Assembly (NCBI RefSeq): GCF_038561935.1
Contig: NZ_CP102770.1
Coordinates: 7,006,001-7,070,000, forward strand
DNA length: 64,000 nucleotides
Direction of reading: 5' to 3'
From: Myxococcus stipitatus
Lineage (GTDB): Bacteria; Myxococcota; Myxococcia; Myxococcales; Myxococcaceae
This document shows, piece after piece, positions 52,501 through 59,958 of this stretch. The notes beneath the pieces were generated by a model, which saw nothing but the letters and a program-made list of their open reading frames with translations, was not told the DNA's origin and searched no databases. The position numbers and the translations under genes were made by a program. Position 1 is the first letter of the stretch; each line of letters starts with the position of its first letter.

Positions 52501-55500
52501 CGGGCATTCACCTCGTACAGACGGGTCTGTGCCTCCGCCAGCGCCTCGGCACCTTCCTCGATCCAGGACTGAGCCTCCGCCAGGTCCTCGCGCAGCCGGG
52601 CTTGAGCCTTCTCGAGCGACGCGGCGACCGCCGCCTTTTCTTCGGTGCCAGCCTCGAGACGAGACCGCGCCTCCATCAGCGCGGCGTCGGTCTCCGCCTT
52701 CGTCTCGGCATTGGCGGCGACAAGTGCCTGGGCCTCGGCGAGCGCGGCCTCCGCCGCCGCCTTCGCCTCGGCCTCCTTCTCGAGGCGAGACCGAGCCTCC
52801 GCCAGCGAGGCTTCAGCCGAAGCCTTCTCTTCGACGGCGGCCTCGATACGCGACTGGGCCTTCGCCAGCGCCGCTTCTACCGCCGCCTTCTCTTCGAGGG
52901 CGGCCTCGATCCGAGACCGCGCCTCCTCCAGCGCGGCTTCTACCGCTGCCTTCTCTTCATCGCCGGCCTCGATACGAGACCGAGCCTCTCGCAACGCGGC
53001 ATCCACCTCCGCCTTCGCCGCGGTGCTTCGCTCGATGCGCGCATGGGCTTCCGCCAGAGCGGCGGCCACCGCATCCTTCGCATCCGCGCCCTGCTGAATG
53101 ACTGCATGGGCCTCGGCCAACTCCGCCAGGGCGCGAGCATCCATCTCTCGCAGCCGGGCTCGGGCCTCCTCCAGCGCGGCATCGACCTCGGCCTTCGCCT
53201 CCGCGCTCGCCTCGAGACGGGACCGGGCCTCTGCCAGCGCGGCCTCGGCCTCGGCCCCCTGCTGAATCCGCGCCTGCGCCGCGGCCAGCTCCGCCGAGGC
53301 ACGAGCACTCACCTCGTCCAGACGGGCCCGCGCCTCCATCAACGCGGCATCGACCTCCGCCTTCGCCGCGGCGCTGTCATCAAGACGCGCCTGAGCCTCG
53401 GCCAGCGCGGCATCCACCTCCGCCTTCGCAGCCACGCCCCGCTGAATCTGACCCCGAGCCTCGGCCAGCGCCTCCTCGACGCGCGCCGTCTCCTCGGTTG
53501 CCTCTTCGAACAGCGCCTGGGTCTCCGCCAGCGAGGTCTCGACGCGCTCACGTCGCGAGACCTCCGCTTCGAGCCGAGCCTGGAACTGCGCGAGCGTCCC
53601 TTCGACGTGGCTTCGCTGCTGTCCCTCGCCTTGAATCCGCCCCTGCGCCTCCGCGAGCGACGCCTCCGCCCGAGAGCGCCGCTCGACCTCCTCCTGCAGC
53701 TGGGCCTGGACGTCCGCGAGCGCGGCCTCCCAACGCGCGCGCCGCTCGACCTCCGCGTCCAACGCCTCTCGCGTGCGCGCCAAGGAGGCCTCGGCCTCGA
53801 CGAGCCGCTGGGTCGCGCTCTCCAACTTGCCCCGGGAGACGCGCAGCGCCTCCTCCACCGCCGCCCGAGCCTCTCGCTCCTGGTCGAGCTCCCCACCCAC
53901 CCGCGCCGCCAGCCCCGCCGTGGAGTCGCGCTCCTGCCGCGCCGTCTCCAGGTCCGACTGCATCGCCAGCAGCGACGCCGAGAGTTCCTCCACCCGCGCC
54001 GCATCCTCGCGACGCCCACGGCTCAGCGTGGAGACCTCCGCCTCCAGCTCCACCACGCGCCGGACGAGCGCCTGGCGCTCCTCCTCCAGCTCCAGCTTGC
54101 GCGCCTCGCTCTCCGCCCGAATCGCGGCCTCGGTCCGAGCCTCCTCCGCCAGCAACTCCGCCTTCGCGCGCTCCGCCTCCAGCGCACGCTCCAGCGACGA
54201 CAGCCGCTCCCGCAGCCCGGAGCGCTCCGCCTCCAGCGCCCCCGTGAGCCCCTCCTCCAACCGAGTCCGCTCCGCCTCCAGCTCCGAGATTCTCGCCCGA
54301 GCCTCGTGAAGCGATTCCTCCAACTTCCCCGCCGTGGCACGAGCAGACGCCTCAGCCTCGGTGAGCGCCGCCAGCTCCCGCCGCAGCCGCTCCTCGCGCT
54401 CCCGGGCGGCGACGAGCTCCGTCTCCTGCCCGCGCCCATCGGCCACGAGCGCCGCCAGCCGCTCCTCCGCGTCCCGCCGGGCCCCCTCCGCCGCCGCCAC
54501 GCGCACCGACGCATCCGTCAGCTCACGCGCCGCCCGCGCCAGCTCCGCCTCCTTGACGGACACCGCCGCGGCCGCCACCCGAGCCGCCTCCTCCGCTCGG
54601 GCCGTCCCCTCCTTCAGATGCTCCACCGCCGCCAGGGCCGACGAGTACTGCTCGGCGATGCGCAGCTCCCGCTCCCGCGCGGCCTCCGCGGCACGGCGGC
54701 GGTCCTCGGACTGCTCCACCGCCCGCTCCGAGGAGAGCCGGTCCTTCTCCCGGTCGATGCGCAGCGACGACAGCTCGTCCTGCAGCTCGCGAACCTGGGT
54801 ATACGTCTGGGTCAGCCGCTCCCGGGCCTCCTCCAACGTCGCCGTCAGCTCCTCGCGACGAGCCCGCTCCAATCGGAGCGTCTCCTGCGCCGCGAGCACC
54901 TGGACACCCGCCTCCGCCTGCGCCCGCTGCGCCGCCTCCACCTCCAACCGCTGCGCCGCGAGCCGACGGTCCGTATCCCCCAGCCGCTCGTGCGCGACCT
55001 GGAGCTCCAGCTCCCGCCGACGGAGCTTGCCGGCCAGGTCATCCCGCTCCCGCTGCGACTCCGGCGTGCCACGGGCCTGCTCGAGCTGCGCGGTGAGCCG
55101 CGCCACCTCATCCCGAGCATCCTCCAGCTCCGGCTTGAGCGCCGCGACCTGCGCCTCGCGGTCCGTCAGCTCCGTGCGCAGCCGGGACAGGGACTCCTTC
55201 AACCGGGCCCCGCGCTCCTCCCACGACTTCGCGCGCGCGACCACCTCATCCATCTTCCCCCGGGTGAAGGCCAACGGCTCCGGAGGGAGCTGGACCCACG
55301 TGGGGTCCACCACCCGCGACGGCTCCAGCCCCGCCACCACCACGAAGTACGCCGCCTCGCCGTTCTCCACGAGGGTGCCGTCCACCTGGAGCCCCTCGCC
55401 CTTCTCGAAGGCGAGCTGGTAGCCCAGCACCGGCGACTGGGTCGCCACCTCCACATGGGGGAAGTGGACCTGGAGCGCATCCAGCAGCAGCCCGTACGTC

Positions 55501-55940
55501 GGCGGCGCCCCGCCCTCCTCCGCCTCCATCAACTGCGGCAGCGCGAGCCCCGCCACGTTGCGCAGGCCGCCCACGAGGAAGCCCTGCTTCGCCACCAGCC
55601 GCGCCAACTCCGCCAGGAGCTCCGGCGCGCGGACGTAGGGGGCCAGGTCCGCGACCAGCACCACGTCGAAGCTGCCCGGCTCGAAGTCGTCGTAGATGTT
55701 GGCGCGATAACGCAGCGAGGGCCCACCATGCGCCTTCTGCGCCGCATGGACCGCCTTCAGGTCCGCGTCACAGGCCACCACCGCGCGAGCCCCCCGCTCC
55801 ACGAGGAAACGGGCGCTCTCGCCTCCGGTGGAGGCCACCGCGTCGACCTCCAGCACCCGGCGACGGGCGAAGAGGCTCTCGGCGAAGATGTAGCGGGGCA
55901 GCAGTTCACTGGGCCCCATGCGACGGAATGTGTGATGCAT
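49509..55940 (-). CDS. Giant methyltransferase-like/coiled-coil protein (2143 residues)
   Basis: The first about 240 residues resemble a class I methyltransferase: VLEVDAVASTGGESARFL in place of motif I, CDADLKAVHAA, and FDVVLVADLAPYV. The glycine motif is degenerate, so SAM binding is doubtful. The remaining 1900 residues are almost unbroken Glu/Ala/Arg/Leu coiled coil. Two arrays of 21-residue (three-heptad) repeats lie in it. The C-terminal 70 residues are Pro/Arg-rich and disordered. Such proteins in myxobacteria (for example AglZ, which has a different N-terminus) act as scaffolds for motility or polarity; the comparison is architectural only. A TATACT -10 precedes it. No family-wide name is assigned. 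Confidence 0.85.
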   Translation of the reverse strand: MHHTFRRMGPSELLPRYIFAESLFARRRVLEVDAVASTGGESARFLVERGARAVVACDADLKAVHAAQKAHGGPSLRYRANIYDDFEPGSFDVVLVADLAPYVRAPELLAELARLVAKQGFLVGGLRNVAGLALPQLMEAEEGGAPPTYGLLLDALQVHFPHVEVATQSPVLGYQLAFEKGEGLQVDGTLVENGEAAYFVVVAGLEPSRVVDPTWVQLPPEPLAFTRGKMDEVVARAKSWEERGARLKESLSRLRTELTDREAQVAALKPELEDARDEVARLTAQLEQARGTPESQRERDDLAGKLRRRELELQVAHERLGDTDRRLAAQRLEVEAAQRAQAEAGVQVLAAQETLRLERARREELTATLEEARERLTQTYTQVRELQDELSSLRIDREKDRLSSERAVEQSEDRRRAAEAARERELRIAEQYSSALAAVEHLKEGTARAEEAARVAAAAVSVKEAELARAARELTDASVRVAAAEGARRDAEERLAALVADGRGQETELVAAREREERLRRELAALTEAEASARATAGKLEESLHEARARISELEAERTRLEEGLTGALEAERSGLRERLSSLERALEAERAKAELLAEEARTEAAIRAESEARKLELEEERQALVRRVVELEAEVSTLSRGRREDAARVEELSASLLAMQSDLETARQERDSTAGLAARVGGELDQEREARAAVEEALRVSRGKLESATQRLVEAEASLARTREALDAEVERRARWEAALADVQAQLQEEVERRSRAEASLAEAQGRIQGEGQQRSHVEGTLAQFQARLEAEVSRRERVETSLAETQALFEEATEETARVEEALAEARGQIQRGVAAKAEVDAALAEAQARLDDSAAAKAEVDAALMEARARLDEVSARASAELAAAQARIQQGAEAEAALAEARSRLEASAEAKAEVDAALEEARARLREMDARALAELAEAHAVIQQGADAKDAVAAALAEAHARIERSTAAKAEVDAALREARSRIEAGDEEKAAVEAALEEARSRIEAALEEKAAVEAALAKAQSRIEAAVEEKASAEASLAEARSRLEKEAEAKAAAEAALAEAQALVAANAETKAETDAALMEARSRLEAGTEEKAAVAASLEKAQARLREDLAEAQSWIEEGAEALAEAQTRLYEVNARSGATLSGDPLRLQAESEQRARFVAVLEEAREGLAAEREARGQEPASLDEARRLLAAARAALTAELVRTRERASDVDAVVARLQLELASEKDQRAQAESALLVEREALNAVRVELETERQERSDGEAGLARVHERLESEQRARSELESSLARAREALSTEEAARAESEAALAEERASLAAELARERESHEAALAEARRELEARALRMRELEQSAEQREIERAQAEESARELRERLESEVASANARLATSEQALGDAEAAKRAMDAQLSERDWSLQELQAQAERLREELRASEEKVSRLSESVSAHEAERQRFEERAATHQRELEETETALEATRQEVLGLRGEMNHLMAARQDAMRLGMELQRAMAALHDRGMHIARLDAELVDAQDRLAAQRENAELLMVQLETARRFAGKATAMETSLENERASLESTRAELARVTESARAAQERATSLEAQLEQARSDWESKLTESTALLDAERTAKELLESKLAEAKAQLEETSSQLGVHRNDTLELELKLTETATQLTAQRNDLVELESKLVETVAQLEAERTAKDSLESKLAESAAQLEAAHTNRVESEAKFAESTARLDAERTHKVELEAKLTETAAQLEAERTNRGALESRFTETVAQLDAERTSKVELESKLAESAAQLEAERTNRVELESKLAETTAQFEAEHTNHVELESKLTSTLSLLEEVRASKEALEARLAESVSLLDSARASKDASESKLEARISELEAAATESAATLQSLQERAGRAESERERLQSDLTVARAARVRLEGRITAMETASTDAVRMLDTERAERAHVAAALEDARRQLQQREGSTSDRLTTLRTELTRLQEQTQALTAEKQELLNDRFERARLEPLVKDLQARLATMEAERAELLKSMEELKASSQPEAVLEMAAEMEQLQSHVEQLQEMLEVQEKELTTLRRQAARSGGNPLQDGADRANPEPNAVKGDASRRTGAPGTPARSPTIPQVKPPRGAVPALDMPPSKKADERE
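50346..51119 (-). repeat. Array of about twelve 63-bp repeats (LESKLAES type)
   Basis: About twelve tandem units of 21 residues occur near the C-terminal part of the giant protein, with consensus LESKLAESAAQLEAERTNRVE-like spacing (one unit is longer by seven). Copies differ at the DNA level but share phase, indicating duplication of a three-heptad coiled-coil module. Confidence 0.75.
52560..53470 (-). repeat. Second array of 63-bp repeats (AKAEVDAAL type)
   Basis: Another run of 21-residue units, with a core of AKAEVDAALAEARSRLE form, fills the middle of the giant protein. Some units are interrupted (ASAELAAAQARIQQGAEA). The core differs from the C-terminal array, so the two arose by separate expansions. 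Confidence 0.7.
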
Positions 55941-55959
55941 GGGTGTGTTCGGGGGTAGG

Positions 55960-55987
55960 AGTATAGCCGTGGGCCTCCGCGCCCCAA
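55960..55987 (-). promoter_or_regulatory. Promoter of giant coiled-coil gene
   Basis: On the minus strand TATACT (55965-55960) is preceded after 16 bp by TTGGGG (55987-55982). The -10 is strong, the -35 weak. The predicted start lies about 13 bases before the ATG. Confidence 0.4.
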
Positions 55988-56044
55988 GGAAAGCGCCGCG
56001 CCGCGAAATCGGCCCGGCGCCCGGACGTCAGGAGAGCAGGCGAC

Positions 56045-56839
56045 ATGAACGGAACGGCACAGCAGGGCTTTGGCTATCGGGCACGGCGGACCTTCACGCG
56101 GCTGCTCGTCTTCTTCGTGATTCTGGGGCTGGGCGGCCTGGTCGTCTTCCTCCTCTCCCAGCTCAACGCGCGCACCTTCACCCTGGAGCCCGTGGACGGC
56201 CAGCTCGTCGTCATGAAGGGCCGCATGGCCCCCATGGGCTCCGCGCCCTACCGGCCCGGGGACCCTCGGCTCACGGACGCCTACGCCCCCATCCCGCTGG
56301 AGGGCCAGGACGTCTCCTCCCTCATCCTGCGCAAGTTCACCGAGCGCGATGAGCTGGACCGGGCCCTCTTCCCCCTCCTGGAGTCCCTGGCCCGCCCCCG
56401 TATCGGCGCCGAGGAGCCCGCCCGCGTCGAGCAGGGCCTCTACTACCTCCGCCGCGCCGAGAAGCTCTCCGGCGTCACCGAGGAGCAGCGCCTCACCCTC
56501 CAGAAGCTCCTGACCGAGGTGGCCTACTACCAGGCCCGCCAGAAGCTCGAGGACGCCCGCCGCCTCATCGGCGACGCCATGGTGCAGCTCAAGCTCGCCG
56601 CCGAGAGCCAGAGCCGCCACGCGCGCAGCGCCAACCAGATGCTCACCGTCGTGGCCCCCTCCGCCCGCGCCCTGGAGGAGTCCCTCCGCCGCGCCGTCCA
56701 CACCCTGAGTGGGCCCCAGGAGCGACCCTGGGAGTCTCAGCCGGCCTCCCCCCCACCTGCCCCCACCCCCGCGCCTCCGGACGCCACCCAGCCGGCCTCT
56801 CCGGTGGGGGATGGGGCGGATTCCGGCACGACTCCCTGA
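56045..56839 (+). CDS. Single-pass membrane protein of unknown function
   Basis: This 264-residue protein has one membrane helix (about 18-41, RLLVFFVILGLGGLVVFLL) and a mainly helical domain outside it (about 95-220). It includes DRALFPLLESLARPRIG and EQGLYYLRRAEKLSGVTEEQRLTLQKLL, which look like TPR-type helices. The last 35 residues are Pro/Ala-rich. The ribosome site is GGAGAG. It is divergent from the giant coiled-coil gene with a 104-bp gap, so the two may be co-regulated. No family is recognised. Confidence 0.78.
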   Translation: MNGTAQQGFGYRARRTFTRLLVFFVILGLGGLVVFLLSQLNARTFTLEPVDGQLVVMKGRMAPMGSAPYRPGDPRLTDAYAPIPLEGQDVSSLILRKFTERDELDRALFPLLESLARPRIGAEEPARVEQGLYYLRRAEKLSGVTEEQRLTLQKLLTEVAYYQARQKLEDARRLIGDAMVQLKLAAESQSRHARSANQMLTVVAPSARALEESLRRAVHTLSGPQERPWESQPASPPPAPTPAPPDATQPASPVGDGADSGTTP

Positions 56840-56903
56840 GCGGGGGACGGGTCATCCTCCCTCCCAGGTTCGATTCCACGGCCCGCGTACGGAGCGTCGC
56901 CAG

Positions 56904-56929
56904 TCTCCTCACTCACTGTTGTGAGGAGA
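56904..56929 (+). other. Perfect nine-pair hairpin
   Basis: TCTCCTCAC (56904-56912) pairs with GTGAGGAGA (56921-56929) over an eight-base loop. It lies upstream of the nrd promoter, so it may end the preceding gene's transcript; no T-run follows. Confidence 0.45.
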
Positions 56930-56985
56930 ACGTGACGAAGGCTGTTGGAGATCGATCATAGATTGCAAGGGTCGGACCTACGCGA

Positions 56986-57001
56986 GCACTAGATCTCGCG
57001 T
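56986..57001. promoter_or_regulatory. NrdR-box-like sequence
   Basis: GCACTAGATCTCGCGT matches the 16-base NrdR consensus (acaCwAtATaTwGtgt) at 11 positions and abuts the nrdA -35 element. A weaker TAGAT-centred sequence lies exactly 31 bp upstream (56959), the spacing expected for paired NrdR boxes, but it matches poorly. Confidence 0.35.
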
Positions 57002-57029
57002 TGACACCAACGGGGGCCCCCCATACCTT
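57001..57029 (+). promoter_or_regulatory. Promoter of nrdA
   Basis: A perfect TTGACA (57001-57006) is followed at 17 bp by TACCTT (57024-57029). The predicted start is about 57036, roughly 260 bases before the GTG. Confidence 0.5.
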
Positions 57030-57155
57030 GTGCCCGGTCTGTGACGCCCCACCAACCAGGCGGCGTCCCAAGGGGCTCAGGGAGGGATTGTGGTTTCTTT
57101 ACACACAGCAATCTACCCCGTATGTCAGCTGAGCCTCCGTTGCTTCCCAAGACGG

Positions 57156-57182
57156 TAGGTCCGCGGCGGTAGAGCGGACCTA
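57156..57182 (+). other. Nine-pair hairpin in nrdA leader
   Basis: TAGGTCCGC (57156-57164) pairs perfectly with GCGGACCTA (57174-57182) around a nine-base loop. TATTTTT follows about 20 bases later. It could be an attenuator or part of a structured leader; it does not match a riboswitch I recognise. Confidence 0.45.
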
Positions 57183-57298
57183 TTCCCCTACACATCCGTG
57201 CAGTATTTTTCGTGGCTCGGGAACCGCTCCCAGGGCAAGCTCGAGGCTTGTCCAAGGGCCACGCCATTGCCTTGTCTTTCGTTTGGAGTGAGCCGCTC

Positions 57299-59800
57299 GT
57301 GAACTTCGAAACGCCCGTGAAGCCCAGCCCCGCGCCCATGCCTGTTCCGCCCGCGCCCAATGGTCACCCTGGGCCCACCGTGAGCGTGGCCAGTGAGCCC
57401 GCGCCCGCCACGAGCGACTTCACCTCCACCCAGATGCGCGTGCGCAAGCGCAACGGCACCGCGGAGCCGGTGGACCTGAACAAGATTGTCCGCGCGGTGG
57501 GCAAGAGCTGCGTGGGCCTGTCCCGCGTGGACGTCATGCGCGTGGCCACGAAGACCATCTCCGGCCTCTACGACGGCGCGACGACGCGCGAGCTCGACAG
57601 TCTCTCCATCCAGACGGCCGCCGCCCTCATCGTCGAGGAGCCCGAGTACGCGCGCCTCTCCGCGCGCCTGCTGGCCACCTTCATCCAGAAGGAGGTCAGC
57701 AACCAGGACATCCACTCCTTCAGCCAGTCCGTCGCCGCGGGCCACAAGCACGGCCTCATCGCGGACCGGCTCCTCCAGTTCGTCCAGGCCAACGCGCGCA
57801 AGCTCAACGCGGCCATCGACCCGACTCGCAACGACCTGTTCGAGTACTTCGGCCTGCGCACCGTCTACGACCGCTACCTCCTGAAGAACCCGCAGACGCG
57901 CGAGGTGCTGGAGACGCCGCAGGAGTTCTTCCTGCGCGTGGCGTGCGCGCTGAGCGGCGACAACGCCCGCGAGGCCATCGAGCTGTACCGGCTGTTCAGC
58001 TCGCTGGAGTACCTGCCCAGCTCCCCCACCCTCTTCAACTCCGGCACCCGCCACGAGCAGCTCTCCAGCTGCTTCCTCCTGGACTCGCCCGCCGACGACC
58101 TGGACGCCATCTACCGGAAGTACTCGGACATCGCGATGCTGTCCAAGTTCTCCGGCGGCATCGGCGTGGGCTACCACCGCGTGCGCGCGCGCGGCTCGCT
58201 CATCCGCTCCACCAACGGCCACTCCAACGGCATCGTCCCCTGGCTCAAGACGCTGGACGCCTCCGTCGCCGCGGTGAACCAGGGCGGCAAGCGCAAGGGC
58301 GCGTGCTGCGTGTACCTGGAGTCGTGGCACGCGGACATCGAGGACTTCCTCGAGCTGCGCGACAACACCGGTGACGAGGCCCGCCGCACCCACAACCTGA
58401 ACCTGGCCAACTGGGTGCCGGACCTGTTCATGAAGCGCGTGGAGTCGGAGGGCGACTGGAGCCTGTTCGACCCGAAGGTGGTCCCGCACCTGACGGACCT
58501 GTTCGGCGCGGAGTTCGAGAAGGCGTACGTGGAGGCGGAAGCCTCCGGCCTCGCGGTGCGCAAGGTGAAGGCGCGCGACCTCTACGCCCGGATGATGAAG
58601 ACGCTGGCGCAGACGGGCAACGGCTGGATGACCTTCAAGGACATCAGCAACCGCAAGAGCAACCAGACCGGGCTGCCCCAGAACGTCATCCACCTGTCCA
58701 ACCTGTGCACCGAAATCCTGGAGGTGACGAGCCAGGGTGAGACGGCGGTGTGCAACCTGGGCTCGCTGAACCTGGGCCGCATGGTGGTGGACGGCCAGTT
58801 CGACTTCGAGCGCCTGCGCGCCAACGCGCAGCTGGCCCTCAAGCAGCTCGACCGGGTCATCGACCTCAACTACTACCCCATCCCCACGGCCGCGGACTCC
58901 AACCGCCGCTGGCGCCCGGTGGGCCTGGGGCTGATGGGCCTGCAGGACGTCTTCTTCCAGCTCAAGCTCCCGTTCGACTCCGCCGAGGCGCGCGTGATGT
59001 CGAGGAAGATCTCGGAGGAGATCTACTTCGCGGCCCTGAGCACCTCGTGCGAGCTGGCCGAGCAGTTCGGCGCGCACCCGTCCTTCCCGGAGACGCGGGC
59101 GGCCAAGGGTGAGCTCCAGTTCGACAGCTGGGGCGTGACGCCGGAGGACCCGGCCCGCTGGGACGCGCTGCGCGCCCGCATTCAGAAGCACGGCCTGCGC
59201 AACTCGCTGATGATCGCCATCGCGCCCACCGCGACGATTGCCTCCATCGCCGGCTGCTACGAGTGCATCGAGCCGCAGGTCTCCAACCTCTTCAAGCGCG
59301 AGACGCTGTCGGGCGACTTCCTCCAGGTGAACCGCTACCTGGTGCGCGACCTCCAGGCGCTCGGCATGTGGAACGAGGCGGTGCGCAACCGCATCAAGCT
59401 CGCCGAGGGCAGCATCCAAGACCTCACCGAGCTGCCCGAGAGCCTGCGCGCCATCTACCGCACGGCGTGGGAGCTCCCCATGCGCTCGCTCATCGACATG
59501 GCGGCCGACCGCGGCGCCTTCATCGACCAGAGCCAGTCGCTCAACCTCTTCGTGGAGACGCCCAACATCGGCAAGCTCTCCTCCATGTACTTCTACGCAT
59601 GGCAGAAGGGGCTGAAGACGACGTACTACCTGCGCTCGCGCCCGGCCACGCGCATCGCCAAGGCCACGGTGTCCGGCAACGGCGCCACCGCCACCGCGCC
59701 CGTCGCGCCCGCCCCTGTCGCCGCCGCCTCCACGGTGACGGATGCCGAGGCTGTCGCGTGCTCGCTGGAAAACCCGGAAGCGTGCGAGGCTTGCCAGTAA
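57299..59800 (+). CDS. nrdA: Class I ribonucleotide reductase, alpha subunit
   Basis: NrdA reduces ribonucleoside diphosphates to deoxyribonucleotides with NrdB. This 833-residue protein starts with GTG at 57299 behind GGAG; an upstream frame extension lacks homology. A disordered Pro-rich N-terminus precedes an ATP-cone (about 46-135; MRVRKRNGTAEPVDLNKI), the dATP-sensing site. The catalytic motif N468-L-C470-T-E472 and the C-terminal tyrosine pair TTYYLRSRP are present, as is LSSCFLLD with one of the redox Cys residues. The tail ends in CEAC, the swinging dithiol. It is followed by nrdB after a 158-bp gap containing a hairpin. Confidence 0.95.
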   Translation: MNFETPVKPSPAPMPVPPAPNGHPGPTVSVASEPAPATSDFTSTQMRVRKRNGTAEPVDLNKIVRAVGKSCVGLSRVDVMRVATKTISGLYDGATTRELDSLSIQTAAALIVEEPEYARLSARLLATFIQKEVSNQDIHSFSQSVAAGHKHGLIADRLLQFVQANARKLNAAIDPTRNDLFEYFGLRTVYDRYLLKNPQTREVLETPQEFFLRVACALSGDNAREAIELYRLFSSLEYLPSSPTLFNSGTRHEQLSSCFLLDSPADDLDAIYRKYSDIAMLSKFSGGIGVGYHRVRARGSLIRSTNGHSNGIVPWLKTLDASVAAVNQGGKRKGACCVYLESWHADIEDFLELRDNTGDEARRTHNLNLANWVPDLFMKRVESEGDWSLFDPKVVPHLTDLFGAEFEKAYVEAEASGLAVRKVKARDLYARMMKTLAQTGNGWMTFKDISNRKSNQTGLPQNVIHLSNLCTEILEVTSQGETAVCNLGSLNLGRMVVDGQFDFERLRANAQLALKQLDRVIDLNYYPIPTAADSNRRWRPVGLGLMGLQDVFFQLKLPFDSAEARVMSRKISEEIYFAALSTSCELAEQFGAHPSFPETRAAKGELQFDSWGVTPEDPARWDALRARIQKHGLRNSLMIAIAPTATIASIAGCYECIEPQVSNLFKRETLSGDFLQVNRYLVRDLQALGMWNEAVRNRIKLAEGSIQDLTELPESLRAIYRTAWELPMRSLIDMAADRGAFIDQSQSLNLFVETPNIGKLSSMYFYAWQKGLKTTYYLRSRPATRIAKATVSGNGATATAPVAPAPVAAASTVTDAEAVACSLENPEACEACQ

Positions 59801-59832
59801 TCCGCCTCCTGTTTCACGGATTTCTTTGACGT

Positions 59833-59862
59833 CACGAGCACGCGTGTCGACGTGTGCTCGTG
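59833..59862 (+). other. Hairpin between nrdA and nrdB
   Basis: CACGAGCAC (59833-59841) and GTGCTCGTG (59854-59862) form a perfect nine-pair stem, extendable by CGT/ACG in the loop past one mismatch. It may partly terminate or stabilise the message, adjusting the ratio of the two subunits. Confidence 0.5.
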
Positions 59863-59958
59863 TCGTGTAAGGCGAAACTGTTGGCGCTGTGCAAAGCGAT
59901 GCAGCGGGTTGCTCACAGAATTTGATCAATCTTGAGCAGCACATGTATTGATCGGTTC

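Larger units (their letters stand above)
56840..57298. other. Gene-free 459-bp leader region before nrdA
   Basis: No coding region is credible here. It contains a nine-pair hairpin (56904-56929), an NrdR-like box (56986-57001), a TTGACA promoter (57001) and a second nine-pair hairpin (57156-57182). The transcript leader would be about 260 bases long, unusually long for nrdA and able to carry regulation. Confidence 0.6.

Noticed and set aside
50346..53470. Regular repeats that might be taken for a CRISPR array or satellite
   Set aside because: Unit length is exactly 63 bp, in frame, without unique spacers; they encode three-heptad coiled-coil modules.
51381..55958. Very long open frame on the plus strand opposite the giant coiled-coil gene
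   Set aside because: It is an antisense shadow produced by the GC-rich codon bias of the minus-strand gene; its product is a low-complexity Arg/Leu/Gln-rich sequence without family resemblance and has no ribosome site.
56867..56877. GGTTCGATTCC, resembling a tRNA T-arm
   Set aside because: The flanking bases do not form the five-pair T stem, and no D-arm, anticodon arm or acceptor stem can be built upstream.
57188..59944. 918-codon open frame antisense to nrdA
   Set aside because: It is a shadow of the nrdA coding strand; no domain is seen and nrdA has all catalytic residues.
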